Below are positions 35,144-44,448 of a stretch of 64,000 nt of DNA, piece after piece (position 1 is the first letter of the stretch; each line of letters begins with the position of its first letter). The translations under genes were made by a program, and so were the position numbers. This DNA comes from Fictibacillus macauensis ZFHKF-1 (GTDB lineage Bacteria; Bacillota; Bacilli; Bacillales; Fictibacillaceae). The notes under the pieces are model-generated. The model saw only the letters and a program-made list of their open reading frames with translations, ran no database searches and had not been told where the DNA came from. The stretch covers positions 1 through 64,000 of the forward strand of contig NZ_AKKV01000019.1 of NCBI RefSeq assembly GCF_000269865.1. The letters are read 5' to 3'.

Positions 35144-36301
35144 ATGGTAGCCAAGGCACAAATTGATCCAAGGTTATTGGATGGCATTCTTACAGAAACG
35201 ATCAACACTGTGAAAGTTAGCCAGACGCAAGTGTTTGATATTAGTGAGCAATCGCGTCAAGAATTTCTCCACCTTGCAAAAGAGCTTGAAGATGTAAAGG
35301 AGAAAGTACTTGAGGCAATAGATCGTTCTGATTTATTGGAGGAACGTTCGAAAATTGCCCGCTCAAAGCTCGCTCAGGTTAGTAAGCATTTTCAAAAGTA
35401 TAGCGAAGCAGATATTCGTGAAGCGTATGAAAGTGCGAATGCGACGCAAATTGAAATGTCGATCGCTCGACAAACAGAAAAGCAATTGCTCGAAAAACGC
35501 AACGACCTGGAGAGGCGTCTTAATGGGTTAAAGGAAACCGTATCCAAAGCAGAATCTCTCGTCGGACAAATATCCGTCGTCTTAAATTATTTAAGCGGAG
35601 ATTTGCTAAAAATCAATGAGTTAGTGGAGGATGCGAAGCAAAAGCAGGAGTTTGGTCTACAAATAATAGAGGCACAAGAGGAAGAGCGAAGGCGGGTATC
35701 GCGAGAAATACACGATGGTCCCGCACAGCTCATGGCAAATGTGTTAATCCGTTCAGAGCTACTAGAGAAAGTATTTAATCAAAAAGGAACGGACGCAGCC
35801 ATAACCGAAATTAGAGACTTACGAGAAATGGTAAGAGCTTCCCTTCGCGAGGTAAGGCGAATTATTTATGATCTTCGCCCGATGGCGCTAGATGATTTAG
35901 GATTAATTCCAACCTTAAAGAAATACTTACGCAATGTTCAAGAGAATACAGGGATTAGCATTGAACTTGTACCGATGGGATTGGAGCGCCGCTTTCATAC
36001 GAAAATGGAGATTGCCCTTTTTCGACTCATACAAGAAGCCGTGCAAAATTCTTGCAAGCATGCAGAACCAAAAAATATTACCGTTAAAATTGAATTTACA
36101 GAGCATCACGTATCATTATTTGTAAAAGACGACGGAAAAGGATTTGACTCCTCATTACAAAAAACAAACTCGTTTGGTTTGATTGGCATGAGAGAACGAG
36201 TAGAGCTATTAGAAGGCTCATTAAAGATTAGCTCTCGCTTATCTTTTGGAACCGGCGTTTATATTCAAATACCTATAAGAGATCGGGAGGGTTCAGAGTG
36301 A
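35144..36301 (+). CDS. degS: Two-component sensor histidine kinase DegS
   Basis: Cytoplasmic kinase that phosphorylates DegU. The N-terminal half is a long coiled-coil sensor region (to about residue 170), then the HisKA_3 box with the phosphoacceptor in [15 protein letters not shown], the [16 protein letters not shown] motif, and the HATPase domain ([38 protein letters not shown]). The ATG at 35144 (385 aa, same length as in B. subtilis) follows GGAGGAATTACG; an upstream in-frame extension encodes a hydrophobic stretch that I reject. It overlaps degU by 4 bases (GTGA). Confidence 0.95.
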   Translation: MVAKAQIDPRLLDGILTETINTVKVSQTQVFDISEQSRQEFLHLAKELEDVKEKVLEAIDRSDLLEERSKIARSKLAQVSKHFQKYSEADIREAYESANATQIEMSIARQTEKQLLEKRNDLERRLNGLKETVSKAESLVGQISVVLNYLSGDLLKINELVEDAKQKQEFGLQIIEAQEEERRRVSREIHDGPAQLMANVLIRSELLEKVFNQKGTDAAITEIRDLREMVRASLREVRRIIYDLRPMALDDLGLIPTLKKYLRNVQENTGISIELVPMGLERRFHTKMEIALFRLIQEAVQNSCKHAEPKNITVKIEFTEHHVSLFVKDDGKGFDSSLQKTNSFGLIGMRERVELLEGSLKISSRLSFGTGVYIQIPIRDREGSE

Positions 36302-37032
36302 AAAGTTTAAATTTATATGAAACAGGTGCATTGGCCCCTGAGAAGACAAGAATTGCGATTATTGACGATCACCGTTTATTTAGAGAAGGTGTGAAGCGTA
36401 TTCTGGATATGGAGGAAGGCTTTTCAGTCGTGGCTGAGGGCGATGATGGATCAGAGGCAGAAATGATCGTCAGCGAGCACCATCCAGATGTCGTACTAAT
36501 GGATATTAATATGCCACACGTTAACGGTGTAGAGGCTACACGTCGTCTTGTTGAAAAAGCACCGGATACAAAAGTCATTATTCTTTCAATTCACGATGAT
36601 GAAACCTACGTGTCGCACGCTGTACAGACGGGAGCTTCCGGTTATCTATTAAAAGAGATGGATGCTGATTCATTGATTGAAGCAGTTAAAGTTGTCGCTG
36701 AAGGCGGCGCATACTTGCACCCAAAAATTACGTATAACCTTTTAAATGAGTTCCGTCGTTTGTCTACATCGAAAAATGTAAACAATCCAGATACAATTGG
36801 CTTACAAGAAGTTGAGTACCGCAAGCCACTTCATATTTTAACGCGTCGTGAGTGTGAAGTGCTTCAATTGCTTGCTGATGGAAAAAGTAACCGTGGCATC
36901 GGAGAGGATTTATTTATCTCTGAGAAAACAGTGAAAAACCATGTGAGTAACATTCTCCAAAAAATGAATGTAAACGATCGTACACAAGCCGTTGTTGAAG
37001 CGATTAAAAATGGTTGGGTACGCGTAAAATAA
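36298..37032 (+). CDS. degU: Response regulator DegU
   Basis: NarL/FixJ-type transcription factor controlling exoenzymes, competence, motility and biofilm genes in bacilli. The receiver domain has acidic Asp23/Asp24 and phosphorylation site Asp69 (VVLMDINMP), Thr/Ser and Lys switch residues later (ILSIHDD, LLKEMD). The LuxR-type helix-turn-helix is [20 protein letters not shown] to [16 protein letters not shown]. At 244 aa it is about 15 residues longer than B. subtilis DegU at the N-terminus; the GTG at 36298 has GGGAGG 7 nt upstream and supports this start. Confidence 0.95.
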   Translation: MKSLNLYETGALAPEKTRIAIIDDHRLFREGVKRILDMEEGFSVVAEGDDGSEAEMIVSEHHPDVVLMDINMPHVNGVEATRRLVEKAPDTKVIILSIHDDETYVSHAVQTGASGYLLKEMDADSLIEAVKVVAEGGAYLHPKITYNLLNEFRRLSTSKNVNNPDTIGLQEVEYRKPLHILTRRECEVLQLLADGKSNRGIGEDLFISEKTVKNHVSNILQKMNVNDRTQAVVEAIKNGWVRVK

Positions 37033-37040
37033 GCAATGAT

Positions 37041-37088
37041 AAAAGCTTGATTCACCAAGGGGATTCCTTGTGAATCAAGCTTTTTTTT
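37041..37088. terminator. Bidirectional terminator between degU and the orphan kinase
   Basis: AAGCTTGATTCA...TGAATCAAGCTT with an inner CAAGG/CCTTG stem and eight T; it overlaps the kinase stop codon. Confidence 0.9.
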
Positions 37089-38496
37089 ATAGACACGATG
37101 AGGCAGCTTGCTGATGGATGCGCGGTAATGTCATCGTTACAATGGTACCTTTATTAAGCTCACTCAGTAATGAAAAGGTACCATGATGATGTTGAATAAT
37201 GCGTTTGCACAATAAAAGGCCAAGACCTGTTCCGTTGTCTTTCGTTGTATAAAAAGGTTCACCGATCCGTTGCAAAACCTCTTCATTCATTCCGCTGCCC
37301 TCATCGTGAATAATAATTTTTACATCCTCTGTTTCTGTACACTCCAGGCTAATCTTTAACTCGCCTCCATTCTCCATCGCTTCAAGCGCATTTTTTATTA
37401 GATGATGAAACAATAAGCGGATTTGATGATAATCACCACATATAAATGGGCTGAGATCATCAGGTGCTTCGAGAGTAACGACCGTGTCACTGTGCGTGTA
37501 CGTTATATTGGCTAATACTTCTTGAAAAAGTAAATCAACGGATAATGGCTTCATGTTCATTAAATGGGGTTTTGCTAAAATGGCAAGCTCGTCTGTAATA
37601 AACGCAATACTTTCGATTTCTTTTAACATAATTTCAATAAAGTCGGCATTTTCTGCGAGATGAGGACTCGTAACGAGCATCTGTGTAAACCCTTTAACAG
37701 TCGTTAATGGATTGCGTAAATGATGAGCCATGCCTGCGGCTAATTCACTAACAGACTGCAATGTATGTTGTTGCTGCAAAGAATGGTCGAGCTTGCGCAC
37801 TTCTGTAAGATCTTTCATTGTTCCAATTGCACCGATGATGCCATCTTGGCTCACGTATGGAAAACATGTAAAAAGCATAGCGAGCTGTTGTCCTTTATTT
37901 TCGACGAGAAAGACAGCCTGACTAGACACGCCATTAAGTGCTTTTTTGACAAGCTGACGCCATTGTCGCTGTTCTGTAGAAGAGTGAAAAATAGGAAGAC
38001 GTTCGGATGAGGATTGTGTGAAGATCGGTTGTGCGTTTTCGTTAATTTGAGTGACGGTTCCTTGTTGATTCATCACATAAACGCCATCGTAATTGTGAGT
38101 AAACCACGCATGCTGAAGAGGGTGTTTAACGAGTGTCGGACGCTGCCTAAAAAAAAGAAGATAAAGTATATGCGTAAAGAGAAGACTTAGCTGGATGCTA
38201 AAAGGCAAAGGGAGAAGTAACACGATACTAATCAGTGCACTATCGATGATGCTGCGCAAAAAAAGAAGAAAGGATGTTTCTACATTGCGAATAAGAACAC
38301 TTCCAATAAATAATGGGAAAAGCCAAAAAGTACTTACCGGTATGGCATAAAAAGTGGCAATTCCCGCACTAAAAAGAAATCCACTAACGGTACATAGCCA
38401 GATGATTGCTTTAGAGCGGGGAGTACGGAGCATAGCATATAAGAGTAGACTGAGTGTACATACAATAGGGACTAAAAAAAGGATGGGTATCACCAT
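37087..38496 (-). CDS. Orphan membrane sensor histidine kinase (sporulation-kinase-like)
   Basis: Predicted input kinase, possibly of the Spo0A phosphorelay. Residues 1-115 hold four to five hydrophobic helices; a PAS-like domain covers about 128-232; the HisKA box is ELAAGMAHHLRNPLTTVKGF with phosphoacceptor His258; the HATPase has the N box HHLIKNALEAM, G1 HDEGSGM and G2 GTGLGL. The residue after the phosphoacceptor is His259 where relatives have Glu. No response regulator gene is adjacent, a trait of KinA-KinE-type kinases, whose H box (HEIRNPLTxxKGF) it otherwise matches. AAAAGGAGG precedes the start; a GTG one codon in is equally possible. Confidence 0.85.
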   Translation of the reverse strand: MVIPILFLVPIVCTLSLLLYAMLRTPRSKAIIWLCTVSGFLFSAGIATFYAIPVSTFWLFPLFIGSVLIRNVETSFLLFLRSIIDSALISIVLLLPLPFSIQLSLLFTHILYLLFFRQRPTLVKHPLQHAWFTHNYDGVYVMNQQGTVTQINENAQPIFTQSSSERLPIFHSSTEQRQWRQLVKKALNGVSSQAVFLVENKGQQLAMLFTCFPYVSQDGIIGAIGTMKDLTEVRKLDHSLQQQHTLQSVSELAAGMAHHLRNPLTTVKGFTQMLVTSPHLAENADFIEIMLKEIESIAFITDELAILAKPHLMNMKPLSVDLLFQEVLANITYTHSDTVVTLEAPDDLSPFICGDYHQIRLLFHHLIKNALEAMENGGELKISLECTETEDVKIIIHDEGSGMNEEVLQRIGEPFYTTKDNGTGLGLLLCKRIIQHHHGTFSLLSELNKGTIVTMTLPRIHQQAASSCL

Positions 38497-38531
38497 AAAA
38501 CCTCCTTTTAAAACGAACGATTACCATTGTT

Positions 38532-38538
38532 TTCGACA
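38532..38538 (-). promoter_or_regulatory. Spo0A-box-like site upstream of the orphan kinase
   Basis: Perfect TGTCGAA on the minus strand, 36 bases upstream of the kinase start and about 120 bases upstream of comFA. Confidence 0.4.
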
Positions 38539-38656
38539 AAATGATCGCATTGTTTACATTTTTTTCAAAAATAAATTTTTTTATCGAAAGAAGGAAAGTG
38601 TGTAGTGAGATCGAAAAGAAAAAGACAATGATTCACTCGAAAAAAGGAGTGTTACT

Positions 38657-40162
38657 GTGAGATACGTGCTATGTGAACGAAAGGGGCAAATAGAGTTTGC
38701 TCCTGATTCCTCTGTTCCTCATGATGAACAGGCGGTTGCTTTTCATCAACTTCCTCCCTTTACGACCCCACCTTATTGTCCACAAACGACGGCGATCCAC
38801 GCTGAATTACAACGTGTTCTGTCGGGAAAGCAATTACTGCTAAGTGAACTACCCTATTCTTTACAAACGTTACATGAACAGTATCAACGAGGATGCATTG
38901 CATTTGAGCAGAGCATTAGACAACACGGACCTCGACATTTTCAATGTTTACGATGTGGTAATGAACAGTTTCTGTTGTTTGCGAAGCTAACGTGTTTTCA
39001 ATGTAAAGAGCATGATTGTGTGTATTGTCGAAAGTGTTTAATGATGGGAAGAGTCGCGCAATGTATGCCACTGCTCCGCTGGATCGGACCGCCTTTTCCT
39101 TATCCATCTATAAAACAAGCGCTTCAATGGCAAGGAAAACTAACGCCCGCACAGCAAAAGGCAAGTGATCATTTGCGCTCGCTCGTTTCCACGGGAGGGG
39201 AGTTGCTTCTTTGGGCTGTATGTGGTGCAGGGAAGACTGAAGTATTGTTTTCTGGGATTGCACGTGCGCTGGAGCTGCAACAGCGAATCTGTCTCGCCTC
39301 GCCTCGAAAGGACGTCATATTAGAACTATTGCCTCGTTTTCAAGCGGCTTTTCCTACCGTCACAATCGCCGGTCTATATGGAGGATGTAAAGCTCAGGAG
39401 GAAAATGCTCAACTCATTTTAGCAACGACACATCAACTTTTTCGCTTTAAGGAAGCATTTGATTTGCTCATAATTGATGAGGTGGATGCTTTTCCATACT
39501 CATACGATGAAACGTTAGAAAAAGCCGTGTATAAAGCAAAAAAACAAGCAGCTCTTCTCGTCTATTTAAGTGCTACGCCTTCGCGAGCCTTACAGCGTAA
39601 GGCAGAACAGAAAAAAATGAACGCTATTTATATTCCTCTTCGTTACCACGGTCATCCTCTACCGCTTCCACGTTTTCAATGGTGTGGCCACTGGAAGCGC
39701 CTTCTTTATAAAAAAAAGCTCCCAAAACCTCTTCAGCACTGGTTAATAAAACAACTAGAAAGTGGTCGTCAAGCTTTTTTGTTCGTGCCTTCAGTCACCG
39801 TTTTACAAGAAATTGTCCCCCTGCTAAAATCTATTGATTCCACTATAGAAGGTGTTTTTGCCGAAGATCCACATCGTCATGAAAAAGTAATGGCTTTTCG
39901 CAATGGAGCTATAAAAGTGATAGTTACGACAACTATTTTAGAAAGAGGTGTTACGATTCCTTTTACAGACGTAGCTGTACTTGGCGCAGAAGAGAAGATT
40001 TTTTGTGAAAGTGCGCTCGTACAAATTGCTGGTAGAGCAGGACGAAGTAGCGAGGATCCTTCGGGAGATGTGTGCTTTTTTCATTACGGAAAAAGTAACG
40101 CGATGCAATCCGCTCAATATCATCTCATCAAAATGAACCAACGAGGTCGACACCTTACATGA
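38657..40162 (+). CDS. comFA: Late competence ATP-dependent DNA helicase/translocase ComFA
   Basis: Superfamily 2 ATPase that helps drive single-stranded DNA into the cytoplasm during transformation. A Cys-rich zinc module lies at 97-127 (CLRCGNEQ, CFQCKEHDCVYCRKC); Walker A is CGAGKTE (189-195); Walker B is LLIIDEVDAF; motif III is VYLSATPSR; motif VI is QIAGRAGRSSEDPSGD. The 501-aa length is slightly longer than in B. subtilis. The start is GTG behind GGAGTG. It overlaps comFC by 4 bases (ATGA). Confidence 0.94.
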   Translation: MRYVLCERKGQIEFAPDSSVPHDEQAVAFHQLPPFTTPPYCPQTTAIHAELQRVLSGKQLLLSELPYSLQTLHEQYQRGCIAFEQSIRQHGPRHFQCLRCGNEQFLLFAKLTCFQCKEHDCVYCRKCLMMGRVAQCMPLLRWIGPPFPYPSIKQALQWQGKLTPAQQKASDHLRSLVSTGGELLLWAVCGAGKTEVLFSGIARALELQQRICLASPRKDVILELLPRFQAAFPTVTIAGLYGGCKAQEENAQLILATTHQLFRFKEAFDLLIIDEVDAFPYSYDETLEKAVYKAKKQAALLVYLSATPSRALQRKAEQKKMNAIYIPLRYHGHPLPLPRFQWCGHWKRLLYKKKLPKPLQHWLIKQLESGRQAFLFVPSVTVLQEIVPLLKSIDSTIEGVFAEDPHRHEKVMAFRNGAIKVIVTTTILERGVTIPFTDVAVLGAEEKIFCESALVQIAGRAGRSSEDPSGDVCFFHYGKSNAMQSAQYHLIKMNQRGRHLT

Positions 40163-40872
40163 AACGATGCTTATTCTGTCATGAGACTTTAGTAGAAGAG
40201 GTTAGTTGGAACGATTGTTTTGGACTTAGGAAGCGCTCCTTATTTTGTGATACGTGTTACAAAGGGCTCGAAGAAATCAGTGGGGAAAGATGTGATGGCT
40301 GTGGGCGGAAGCATTCTTTATTTCCCGAGCAATATCGGCAAAATATGACGTGTCTTGATTGTATAAAATGGGAAGGAAACGCGCTTTACAGTCAGGTGCT
40401 ACAACGAAATATCTCACTATATGTATATAACGAAACATTAAAAGCAATCATTGCCAAAATGAAATACCGAGGTGATGCCGAACTGGCTAAAGGATTTCAG
40501 CAGAAGTTGCAGCAAGTGTATACCACGTTTTTTCATGGTTATGCGGTCGTACCTATTCCGTTAAGCGAAGAACGTCACTATGAACGGGGCTTTAATCAAG
40601 CGGAACTACTCGCGCAGCAATTAAATGTACCGTATGAAAATTGGCTAACTCGGCAGCGCCATGAAAACAAGCAAAGTAAAAAAACACGTAGCGAACGCTT
40701 AAAGATTAATCAGCACACGTTCTTATTGCATTCTGAAGTTCCACCTCTAACAGGAACACACTGTGTGCTCATTGATGATGTGTATACGACAGGGGCAACC
40801 ATTCGTGCAGCCGCCCTCATTTTAAAACAAGCGGGAGCACTTTCGGTTAGTTCCATTACAATTGGACGATAA
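40159..40872 (+). CDS. comFC: ComFC phosphoribosyltransferase-like competence protein
   Basis: Partner of ComFA needed for efficient transformation. The N-terminus has a zinc-finger pattern (CLFCHE, CDTC, CDGCGRKHSLFP, CLDC); the C-terminal phosphoribosyltransferase fold shows VVPIPLSEERHYERGFNQAE and the PRPP motif VLIDDVYTTGATI. The length of 237 aa is typical. The start codon lies within the comFA stop. A terminator separates it from the flagellar operon. Confidence 0.94.
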   Translation: MKRCLFCHETLVEEVSWNDCFGLRKRSLFCDTCYKGLEEISGERCDGCGRKHSLFPEQYRQNMTCLDCIKWEGNALYSQVLQRNISLYVYNETLKAIIAKMKYRGDAELAKGFQQKLQQVYTTFFHGYAVVPIPLSEERHYERGFNQAELLAQQLNVPYENWLTRQRHENKQSKKTRSERLKINQHTFLLHSEVPPLTGTHCVLIDDVYTTGATIRAAALILKQAGALSVSSITIGR

Positions 40873-40880
40873 CGTAAGAA

Positions 40881-40910
40881 AATCTCTGTGTCTTTAACAG
40901 AGGTTTTTTT
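40881..40910 (+). terminator. Terminator of comFA-comFC
   Basis: AATCTCTGT-GTCTTTA-ACAGAGGTT hairpin followed by seven T. Confidence 0.85.
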
Positions 40911-40976
40911 CGTTTCTTCACATTTTCTATAAATTGTCCGATATTTATCGTACAAGTGAGGAAAGAGGTGTTCTGT

Positions 40977-41372
40977 TTGGGCGAGTTGGAAAATTGTTTG
41001 CAATGCCATGCGTTGTTTGTTTATAACGGTCGCAAAATCTGTCAGAACTGTTATGCAAATGAAGAAAAAGACTACGATGCTGTCTTTCATTTTATGCGTC
41101 AACAAAAAAACCGCCAAGCTACGCTTCATGATATTCATACCCATACGGGTGTGGAAGAACGGAAAATTATGAACTTTCTTCGGCAAGGACGATTGCACAT
41201 TGTTCAATTTCCACAGCTGTATTATGAATGTGATACGTGCCTTGGACCTATTAGAGAAGGAAGGATTTGCAAGGTGTGTAGTGTGAAGATGAAAAAAGAA
41301 CTAGAAAATACGGCTGCTACGGTCGTGAATAAGAAACACAAGCTAGGTACGTCTTACTATACTGATTGTTAG
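40977..41372 (+). CDS. yvyF: Flagellar operon protein YvyF
   Basis: Small zinc-ribbon-like protein conserved at the head of the flgM operon of bacilli; the function is unclear. The N-terminus carries CLQCHALFVYNGRKICQNC and the C-terminus CDTCLGPIREGRICKVC, enclosing a helix-turn-helix-like middle (QATLHDIHTHTGVEERKIMNFL). I choose the TTG at 40977 (131 aa, opening GELENC as in relatives) because GAGGTG precedes it by 6 nt; the GTG at 40956 has no ribosome site. Confidence 0.85.
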   Translation: MGELENCLQCHALFVYNGRKICQNCYANEEKDYDAVFHFMRQQKNRQATLHDIHTHTGVEERKIMNFLRQGRLHIVQFPQLYYECDTCLGPIREGRICKVCSVKMKKELENTAATVVNKKHKLGTSYYTDC

Positions 41373-41415
41373 TAGACCTATTTTTGCAAGGTAGTCTTCA
41401 TACCTTGGTAAACCA

Positions 41416-41423
41416 ACCGATAT
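41416..41423 (+). promoter_or_regulatory. Possible SigD promoter -10 upstream of flgM
   Basis: ACCGATAT resembles the SigD -10 (GCCGATAT), 43 bases before the flgM ATG. The element 15 bases upstream (TTCA) is a poor -35. A 7-bp hairpin CAAGGTA/TACCTTG lies at 41387-41407 just before it. Confidence 0.3.
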
Positions 41424-41465
41424 AGAAAACATAACACCGATGATATCGATGAAGAGGTGAAGAAA

Positions 41466-41732
41466 ATGAAAATTAACACGGTGACGCATGTGAATAACAA
41501 TCCGTATAGAGAGAAAGAGAATACATTTATGCCTAAGGAATCAAGAAGGAAGCAGGAAGATCAGCTCCGTATTTCAACAGAAGCCCAAGAATTGCTTAAG
41601 ACCCATAGTTGGAGTGCTGATCGAGAAGAGCGGATTGCCTCGCTTTCCAAAGCCATTGGAGAGGGAAGTTATTCCATTGAGCCTACTGAAATCGCTAAAA
41701 AAATGACCGCTTTTTGGGAGACAAGAACGTGA
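41466..41732 (+). CDS. flgM: Anti-sigma-D factor FlgM
   Basis: Holds SigD inactive until the hook-basal body is finished. The 88-aa protein has the typical N-terminal INTVTHVNNNPYREKE and the C-terminal sigma-binding part (DQLRISTEAQELL, DREERIASLSKAIGEGSYSI, PTEIAKKM). The ATG at 41466 is 6 nt from GAGGTG; the GTG at 41457 lies inside that site. The stop overlaps the flgN start. Confidence 0.93.
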   Translation: MKINTVTHVNNNPYREKENTFMPKESRRKQEDQLRISTEAQELLKTHSWSADREERIASLSKAIGEGSYSIEPTEIAKKMTAFWETRT

Positions 41733-42091
41733 ACGTAGAAGATGTACTAGCGAGCTTGCACCGTCTAGGTGAAGAAAAAAAAGCGGCTATTCTAGGCAAT
41801 GATGTGTACAAGTTGGAAGAGATTCTCTCACAAGAGCAAAGCCTCGCACCTACGCTATCATCGCTGCTTGTTGAGATTACAGATGAAGAGGTGAAACAAG
41901 AATTGAAGGAGCAAGTCGTGCAGCTCCGAGCTTTAAATGATACCAATATGGGGTTGCTTAAGCAATCGCTACAATTTGTAACGATGTCGCTAGCGCTCCT
42001 GAATCCACAACCACAACGTATAACGTATTCACGCCCTCACTTAGAAGAGCGTCAACACGTTTTTGCACAACACTTTAATTCACAAATATAA
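41729..42091 (+). CDS. flgN: FlgN-type flagellar chaperone
   Basis: Export chaperone for the hook-junction proteins FlgK and FlgL, which are encoded next. It is a helical protein with the heptad-like EDVLASLHRLGEEKKAAILG, VYKLEEILSQEQSL and a C-terminal amphipathic helix TNMGLLKQSLQFVTMSLALL, the usual binding segment. The GTG at 41729 (120 aa) overlaps the flgM stop as GTGA and has GGGAG 8 nt upstream; this is preferred to the TTG at 41714. Confidence 0.87.
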   Translation: MNVEDVLASLHRLGEEKKAAILGNDVYKLEEILSQEQSLAPTLSSLLVEITDEEVKQELKEQVVQLRALNDTNMGLLKQSLQFVTMSLALLNPQPQRITYSRPHLEERQHVFAQHFNSQI

Positions 42092-42105
42092 GAAAGGAGA
42101 TTGTC

Positions 42106-43548
42106 ATGACTTCTACATTCCATGGACTCGAAACCGCACGGCGCGGAATGACCGTGCATCAATTTGCTATTTCAGTAACCGGACAAAATATTTCTAACGC
42201 TAATACGCCTGGCTATTCGAGACAACGTGTTAATTTTGAGGAAACCAATCCTTTTCCTTATCCGAGCATGAATCGCCCAGAAATGCCAGGACAGATGGGA
42301 ACAGGAGTTCAAGCAGGTTCTATTCAACGTGTACGAGAGCAATTTCTTGATCAGCAATTTCAGGGAGAGCATACGAAATGGGGCTATTGGTCAGCAAAAA
42401 GTGAAGCGCTTGAAAAAATAGAAGATATTTTAAATGAACCAAGTGATTATGGCTTATCAAAAACGCTCAATCGCTTTTGGGGTTCGTTGCAAGACCTTGC
42501 CAATCAGCCAGGCAGTACGGCTGCGCGCTCTGTCGTATTGCAACGCGGCCTGGCAGTTGCTGATACATTTCATTATTTAACGAACTCGCTAGAAACCATC
42601 AAAAATGACATTGGTGCGCAGCTGAACACGACCGTGCTAGAAACGAACTCCTTGTTAAAACAAATCGCCACGATCAACCAACAGATAAGCGAAATTGAGC
42701 CGCACGGTTATTTACCGAATGATTTGTATGATCAACGCGATGTACTTGTCGATCAGCTTTCGCAAATGATGAACATTTCCGTCACACGAACGAAAAGCTT
42801 AGGTCATCCTTTAGAGCTCGCTGAAGGCGTGTATACCATCACGTTACAAGATCACAGTGGGAAACCAATCGCCAATCTTCTTGATAATACAGGAGACGTT
42901 CATGCTCTAACTCTTTCAACGTCTTCTGCAGGAGTAAGCTTGAAGGTGGATGGTACCGACATTACTGATCAGCCTTTCTCAGGAAAGTTACAAAGTTTAA
43001 AAGAATCGTATACAACCTTGTACCCAACGATGCAGCATCAGCTTGATCACATGGCCAAGTCGTTTAGTGAAGAATTTAATAATGTACACAAAACAGGGTA
43101 TGGTGTACGTGCACATCATAAAGAGACAGGAGTTTCCTTCTTTTCTGGAGACAGTGCTGCGACGATTGCCGTTGCTTTAACCGATGGCGATCTCATTGCA
43201 GCTAGTAGTAAAGAAGATGAACTCGGCAATGGCGTCAATGCACTACAATTACAAAAGGTCATCACACAGCCGATTACAATCGATGGGAGTAAAAGTTCGC
43301 TACAAAGCTATTATGCTGGCGTGATTGGTAAGCTTGGGGTTGAATCGCTTGAAGCAGGTCGATTAACACAAAACTCAAAAGTATTAGAAGAAGCAGTAGA
43401 CAATCGTCGTCAATCAATTAGTGGTGTTTCATTGGATGAAGAAATGACTCAATTAATTCAATTTCAACATGCATATAATGCATCTGCACGTAACATTACG
43501 ATCATTGATCAAATGCTTGATAAAGTGATTAACATGGCTGGAAGGTAG
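42106..43548 (+). CDS. flgK: Flagellar hook-associated protein 1 (FlgK)
   Basis: First hook-filament junction protein. The N-terminal rod/hook motif GLETARRGMTVHQFAISVTG and NISNANTPGYSRQRVNF and the C-terminal GVSLDEEMTQLIQFQHAYNA followed by IIDQMLDKVINM are diagnostic. The length of 480 aa is close to the B. subtilis protein. AGAAAGGAG precedes the ATG. It is followed by flgL after 8 bases. Confidence 0.96.
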   Translation: MTSTFHGLETARRGMTVHQFAISVTGQNISNANTPGYSRQRVNFEETNPFPYPSMNRPEMPGQMGTGVQAGSIQRVREQFLDQQFQGEHTKWGYWSAKSEALEKIEDILNEPSDYGLSKTLNRFWGSLQDLANQPGSTAARSVVLQRGLAVADTFHYLTNSLETIKNDIGAQLNTTVLETNSLLKQIATINQQISEIEPHGYLPNDLYDQRDVLVDQLSQMMNISVTRTKSLGHPLELAEGVYTITLQDHSGKPIANLLDNTGDVHALTLSTSSAGVSLKVDGTDITDQPFSGKLQSLKESYTTLYPTMQHQLDHMAKSFSEEFNNVHKTGYGVRAHHKETGVSFFSGDSAATIAVALTDGDLIAASSKEDELGNGVNALQLQKVITQPITIDGSKSSLQSYYAGVIGKLGVESLEAGRLTQNSKVLEEAVDNRRQSISGVSLDEEMTQLIQFQHAYNASARNITIIDQMLDKVINMAGR

Positions 43549-43556
43549 GGAATTTT

Positions 43557-44429
43557 ATGCGTGTAACGCAAGGAATGTTAACAAGTCATATGCTTCGTAA
43601 CTTGCGAGAAAGCTATGACCGAATGGATCGAACGCAGCAACAATTAATGACAGGAAAGAAAATTAATCGGCCTTCCGATGATCCTGTTATTGCAATGAAA
43701 GGGATGGATCATCGGACGCAACTAGGAGAGGTTGAACAATATAAACGCAATCTCTCCGAAGCCATTAATTGGTCAGAAAGCACGGATAATGCGCTTGAAA
43801 AAGCGACAAGCGTTCTTCAGCGGGTGCGTGAGCTTACTGTTCAAGCAAGCAATGGTACATACGAAGGCTCACAACGGGAAGCAATTGCGAAAGAAATTTA
43901 TCAACTACGAGAGCATCTTGCCTCGATTGCTAACACGCAACTAGGTGATCAATATATGTTTAATGGTACGAAAACCGATGTAGCACCAGTGGATTTAAAA
44001 GCAAACAAGTATCCATCTGCCACCAGTGAACTTTTCATTGAACTCTCAAAAGGGGTGACGATGAACATCAATGTACAAGGTCAGACTGTTTTTCCAGAAT
44101 CATTATTTAAAGATTTAGAAGCGCTAGATTCTGAACTACGTGGGGCAGGTACGACACCTATTAATGCATTTTTAACAAAGCTTGATCAACATTTACAATC
44201 AGTCGTAACCGCTCGCTCCGATTTAGGAGCACGTCAAAATCGCTTAGAGTTAATAGAAAATCGCGTGGACGAACAAGAAGTCGTTGTCAATCGCATTTTA
44301 TCTAACACTGAAGATGCGGATATTGAGCGCGTTATTACCGATTTAAAAATGCAAGAAAGCATCCAGCGAGCTGCGTTAAGTGTCGGAAGCCGCATCATTC
44401 AACCAAGCTTACTTGATTTTCTTCGCTAA
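43557..44429 (+). CDS. flgL: Flagellar hook-associated protein 3 (FlgL)
   Basis: Second hook-filament junction protein, flagellin-like. The N-terminus (MRVTQGMLTSHMLRNLRESY, QLMTGKKINRPSDDPV) and the C-terminus (SNTEDADIERVITDLKMQE, SLLDFLR) are the coiled D0/D1 regions. The 290-aa length is normal. The ribosome site GGTAGGGAA is upstream. Confidence 0.96.
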   Translation: MRVTQGMLTSHMLRNLRESYDRMDRTQQQLMTGKKINRPSDDPVIAMKGMDHRTQLGEVEQYKRNLSEAINWSESTDNALEKATSVLQRVRELTVQASNGTYEGSQREAIAKEIYQLREHLASIANTQLGDQYMFNGTKTDVAPVDLKANKYPSATSELFIELSKGVTMNINVQGQTVFPESLFKDLEALDSELRGAGTTPINAFLTKLDQHLQSVVTARSDLGARQNRLELIENRVDEQEVVVNRILSNTEDADIERVITDLKMQESIQRAALSVGSRIIQPSLLDFLR

Positions 44430-44448
44430 GTAAAAAAGGAGCAGCATA

